In this document: in pieces, positions 12,341-13,302 of the stretch
Position numbering within the stretch: position 1 is the first letter of the stretch
How the letters are laid out: each line of letters opens with the position of its first letter
NCBI GenBank assembly: GCA_026770585.1
Contig: MU646424.1
Span: 493,510-506,811, forward strand
Length of the DNA stretch: 13,302 nucleotides
Source of the DNA: Baffinella frigidus
Taxonomy: Eukaryota; Cryptophyceae; Cryptomonadales; Baffinellaceae
Reading direction: 5' to 3'
Translations under genes and position numbers: made by a program
Notes under the pieces: generated by a model
Seen by the model: the letters and a program-made list of their open reading frames with translations, nothing else
Databases searched by the model: none
Told to the model about the DNA's origin: nothing

Positions 12341-12384
12341 GACTTTTGATGAAAGGTCCGTAGACTTTTGATGAAAGGTCCGTG
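12341..12384. repeat. 22-bp tandem duplication
   Basis: GACTTTTGATGAAAGGTCCG repeats at 12341 and 12363. The first copy is preceded by AAGGTAAGTT, which contains a consensus-like splice donor (GTAAGT at 12334-12339). The reverse complement of the unit is at 7677-7697. Confidence 0.85.
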
Positions 12385-12393
12385 TGGAACCCT

Positions 12394-12525
12394 GCCCGGT
12401 CCAGTCAACCTAGCGCTGTCTGAGTACACTTGGGCTCACCGTAAAAACATTTCAGACGCCCGTGTGTACTAATGAGTTCCTTTTCCTCTTGGAACATAAC
12501 CCGCCCGGTTTAGTCAACCTAGGAC
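12394..12525. repeat. Direct repeat pair
   Basis: GCCCGGTCCAGTCAACCTAG (12394) and GCCCGGTTTAGTCAACCTAG (12503), 109 bases apart, each preceded by TGGAAC some bases upstream. The spacer has no recognised content. Possibly two decayed tandem units. Confidence 0.7.
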
Positions 12526-12563
12526 CGCGTCTCTTGTGGGAGCCCTAGGGGCGTGACATACCT

Positions 12564-12701
12564 CCACCAACCCTCACAGTCTGGGCAAATCGGGAAAAAT
12601 GGCTCCAAAAATCCTCTTGAAGGCCGTCGGATTCCGACGGCCTCCAAGGGGATTTGGTGTTTTTGACTTTTTCGATTTTCCCAAGTTGTGAGGGTTGGTG
12701 G
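12564..12701. mobile_element. F3b foldback element, copy 2 (138 bp)
   Basis: CCACCAACCCTCACAGTCTG then GGCAAATCG at the left pairs with CGATTTTCCCAAGTTG and TGAGGGTTGGTGG at the right. The inner hairpin GGCCGTCGGATTCCGACGGCC is perfect. The interior matches 4289-4430 (AAAATGGCTCCA, GGCCTCCAAGG). It is inserted between the direct-repeat region and the POMP-like array beginning at 12725. Confidence 0.9.
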
Positions 12702-12724
12702 CTGAGCATACCCCCCCGTCGCAG

Positions 12725-12787
12725 GTGCTGCACGACTGCCACCTCTTCGACAACACCGCTCGACACTGGGTTAATCTGCGTTGTTAA
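12725..12787 (+). pseudogene. POMP-like repeat unit 1 of the terminal array
   Basis: After an acceptor-like CCCCCCCGTCGCAG the frame reads V-L-H-D-C-H-L-F-D-N-T-A-R-H-W-V-N-L-R-C, then TAA. C-H-L-F-D-N-T-A is the POMP turn motif. The unit recurs at 12916 (191 bases on), degenerate at about 13118, and intact at 13206. After the turn, this copy and the next turn into GTTAAT-containing sequence instead of G-G-A, so they are either short exons or decayed. Confidence 0.55.
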
Positions 12788-12790
12788 TTT

Positions 12791-12912
12791 GGTACTACCT
12801 GGTACTAAGGTAACTACTTCCTGGTACTGATTTACCTACTTCCTGGTACTGATTTAACTACGCATGGGGCCTCGCCTAATTTAACTACTTCCTGGTACTG
12901 ATTTTAACTACC
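12791..12912. repeat. Short tandem repeat, TACTTCCTGGTACTGATTTA
   Basis: Four to five diverged units of TAACTACTTCCTGGTACTGA type fill the spacer between POMP-like units 1 and 2. Variants recur at 13169-13192 (CTTCCTGGCACTGATCCAAC) before unit 4. Each array ends in an acceptor-like CCCAG or CGCAG, and the CTGAT/TTAAC content resembles a branch-point region, so this could be intronic sequence. Confidence 0.75.
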
Positions 12913-12915
12913 CAG

Positions 12916-12960
12916 GTGCTGCGCGACTGCCACCTCTTTAACACCACCGCTCGACACTGA
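12916..12960 (+). pseudogene. POMP-like repeat unit 2
   Basis: Following TTTTAACTACCCAG the frame reads V-L-R-D-C-H-L-F-N-T-T-A-R-H, then TGA. DNA identity with unit 1 is very high across the turn motif and ends after CGACACTG. Confidence 0.55.
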
Positions 12961-12998
12961 GTTAATCCGCGCATTGAATTTGCTGCTATCTGGGACTT

Positions 12999-13109
12999 AC
13001 CTCCTACCGTAGGCCGAGGGATCCTAGGACCAAAACGTCTCGGCCTACGGTAGGAGGTCCTAGACAATCCCGTAGGCCTAACTACCCCATTTTCAGGCCG
13101 TTGCCCTAT
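12999..13109. mobile_element. F1 element, 5'-truncated copy
   Basis: Starts inside the left arm at ACCTCCTACCGTAGGCCGAG and runs through the complete right arm to CAGGCCGTTGCCCTAT. Cores are at 13003-13013 and 13044-13054. The outer 50 or so bases of the left arm are missing. It lies between units 2 and 3 of the POMP-like array, and accounts for most of the extra spacing there. Confidence 0.88.
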
Positions 13110-13117
13110 TAACTTCT

Positions 13118-13157
13118 CTGGAGACTGCGACCACTCCGTTCGAGACTGAGTCCACTT
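13118..13157 (+). pseudogene. POMP-like repeat unit 3, degenerate
   Basis: GAGACTGCGACCACTCCGTT then CGAGACTGAGTCCA aligns with unit 2 (GCGACTGCCACC, CGCTCGACACTGAGTTAA) with an internal deletion. No useful frame remains. Confidence 0.4.
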
Positions 13158-13205
13158 TTTTCGAGACTTGCTTCCTGGCACTGATCCAACTACGGGGCAT
13201 CGCAG

Positions 13206-13302
13206 GAGCTGCATGGTTGCCACCTCTTCAATAACACCGCTCGACACGGAGGCGCACTCTGCGTCGAAAGAAGTGGGGGTGGAGGAGGGGGAAGTGGAGG
13301 GG
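13206..13302 (+). CDS. POMP-like repeat exon, open at the window edge
   Basis: After GGGGCATCGCAG (acceptor-like, ending 13205) the frame reads E-L-H-G-C-H-L-F-N-N-T-A-R-H-G-G-A-L-C-V, then E-R-S and a glycine run (G-G-G-G-G-G-S-G-G) to the last base. This is the most complete match to the POMP repeat in the array: C-x-L-F-x-N-T-A-x-x-G-G-A-L-x-V. An in-frame TGA at 13182-13184 upstream means it must be spliced in or truncated at the left. The exon continues beyond the window, where the better preserved part of the gene may lie. Confidence 0.6.

Noticed and set aside
12725-13302. CRISPR array (regularly spaced similar units)
   Set aside because: Units are about 190 bases apart and encode a protein motif, spacers are themselves repetitive, and the genome is evidently eukaryotic.
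1-13302. tRNA or rRNA genes
   Set aside because: No cloverleaf-compatible sequence with recognisable A and B boxes and no rRNA core motifs were seen on either strand by eye.

Overview
This is a gene-poor, repeat-rich window of nuclear DNA from a eukaryote, most likely a microalga. The evidence is plant/algal-type heptamer tracts (TTTAGGG and variants) and GC-rich coding-like patches with GT/AG splice-like borders. There are no bacterial operons or ribosome-binding sites. I cannot name the lineage from the sequence alone; green algae, pelagophytes, haptophytes and dinoflagellates would all fit. The setting looks subtelomeric, but all five telomere-like tracts are interstitial. The tract at base 1 has its G-rich strand on +, the wrong orientation for a left chromosome end.

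Layout. 1-246: telomere-like tract. 237-1734: minus-strand coding-like blocks (a spliced-looking exon, a short ORF with a signal-peptide-like start, and a 129-codon open block). The last block runs into the telomere-like tract, and its stop codon comes from that tract. 1749-4820: a dense series of foldback (inverted-repeat) elements, a degenerate tandem repeat whose frame reads W-L-L-G-D-A-L-V, and a C-strand telomere-like tract (3916-4226). 4962-5103: a well preserved beta-helix-like exon on +. 5622-5935: G-strand tract. 6133-8708: foldback elements inserted among copies of a + strand repeat reading like polymorphic-outer-membrane-protein (POMP/Chlam_PMP) or right-handed beta-helix repeats, with a C-strand tract at 7897-8262. 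9130-10212: more POMP-like units, mixed with GA and CT microsatellites. 10441-11207: G-strand tract, a 358-bp CT-rich tract and a 21-bp minisatellite. 11225-13302: repeated POMP-like exons, some with convincing splice acceptors, and further foldback elements. The last exon is open and runs off the right edge.

Interpretation. Every POMP/beta-helix remnant from 4.9 kb to the end lies on +. They share motifs such as F-x-x-N-x-A followed by G-G-A-V. The simplest reading is one large repeat-protein gene, or a tandem family, that has decayed or is heavily interrupted by introns. Its spacers have been invaded by at least eight kinds of short non-autonomous foldback element. Several element types with unrelated termini carry the same 11-bp core, CCTAC(C/G)GTAGG. 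One insertion (6777-6881) can be compared with uninterrupted copies of its target elsewhere in the window. The commonest element (three full copies of 162 bp) has a GTAACG at one end and TTTTCAG at the other, so it could in principle act as an introner-like spliceable insertion. That last point is inference.
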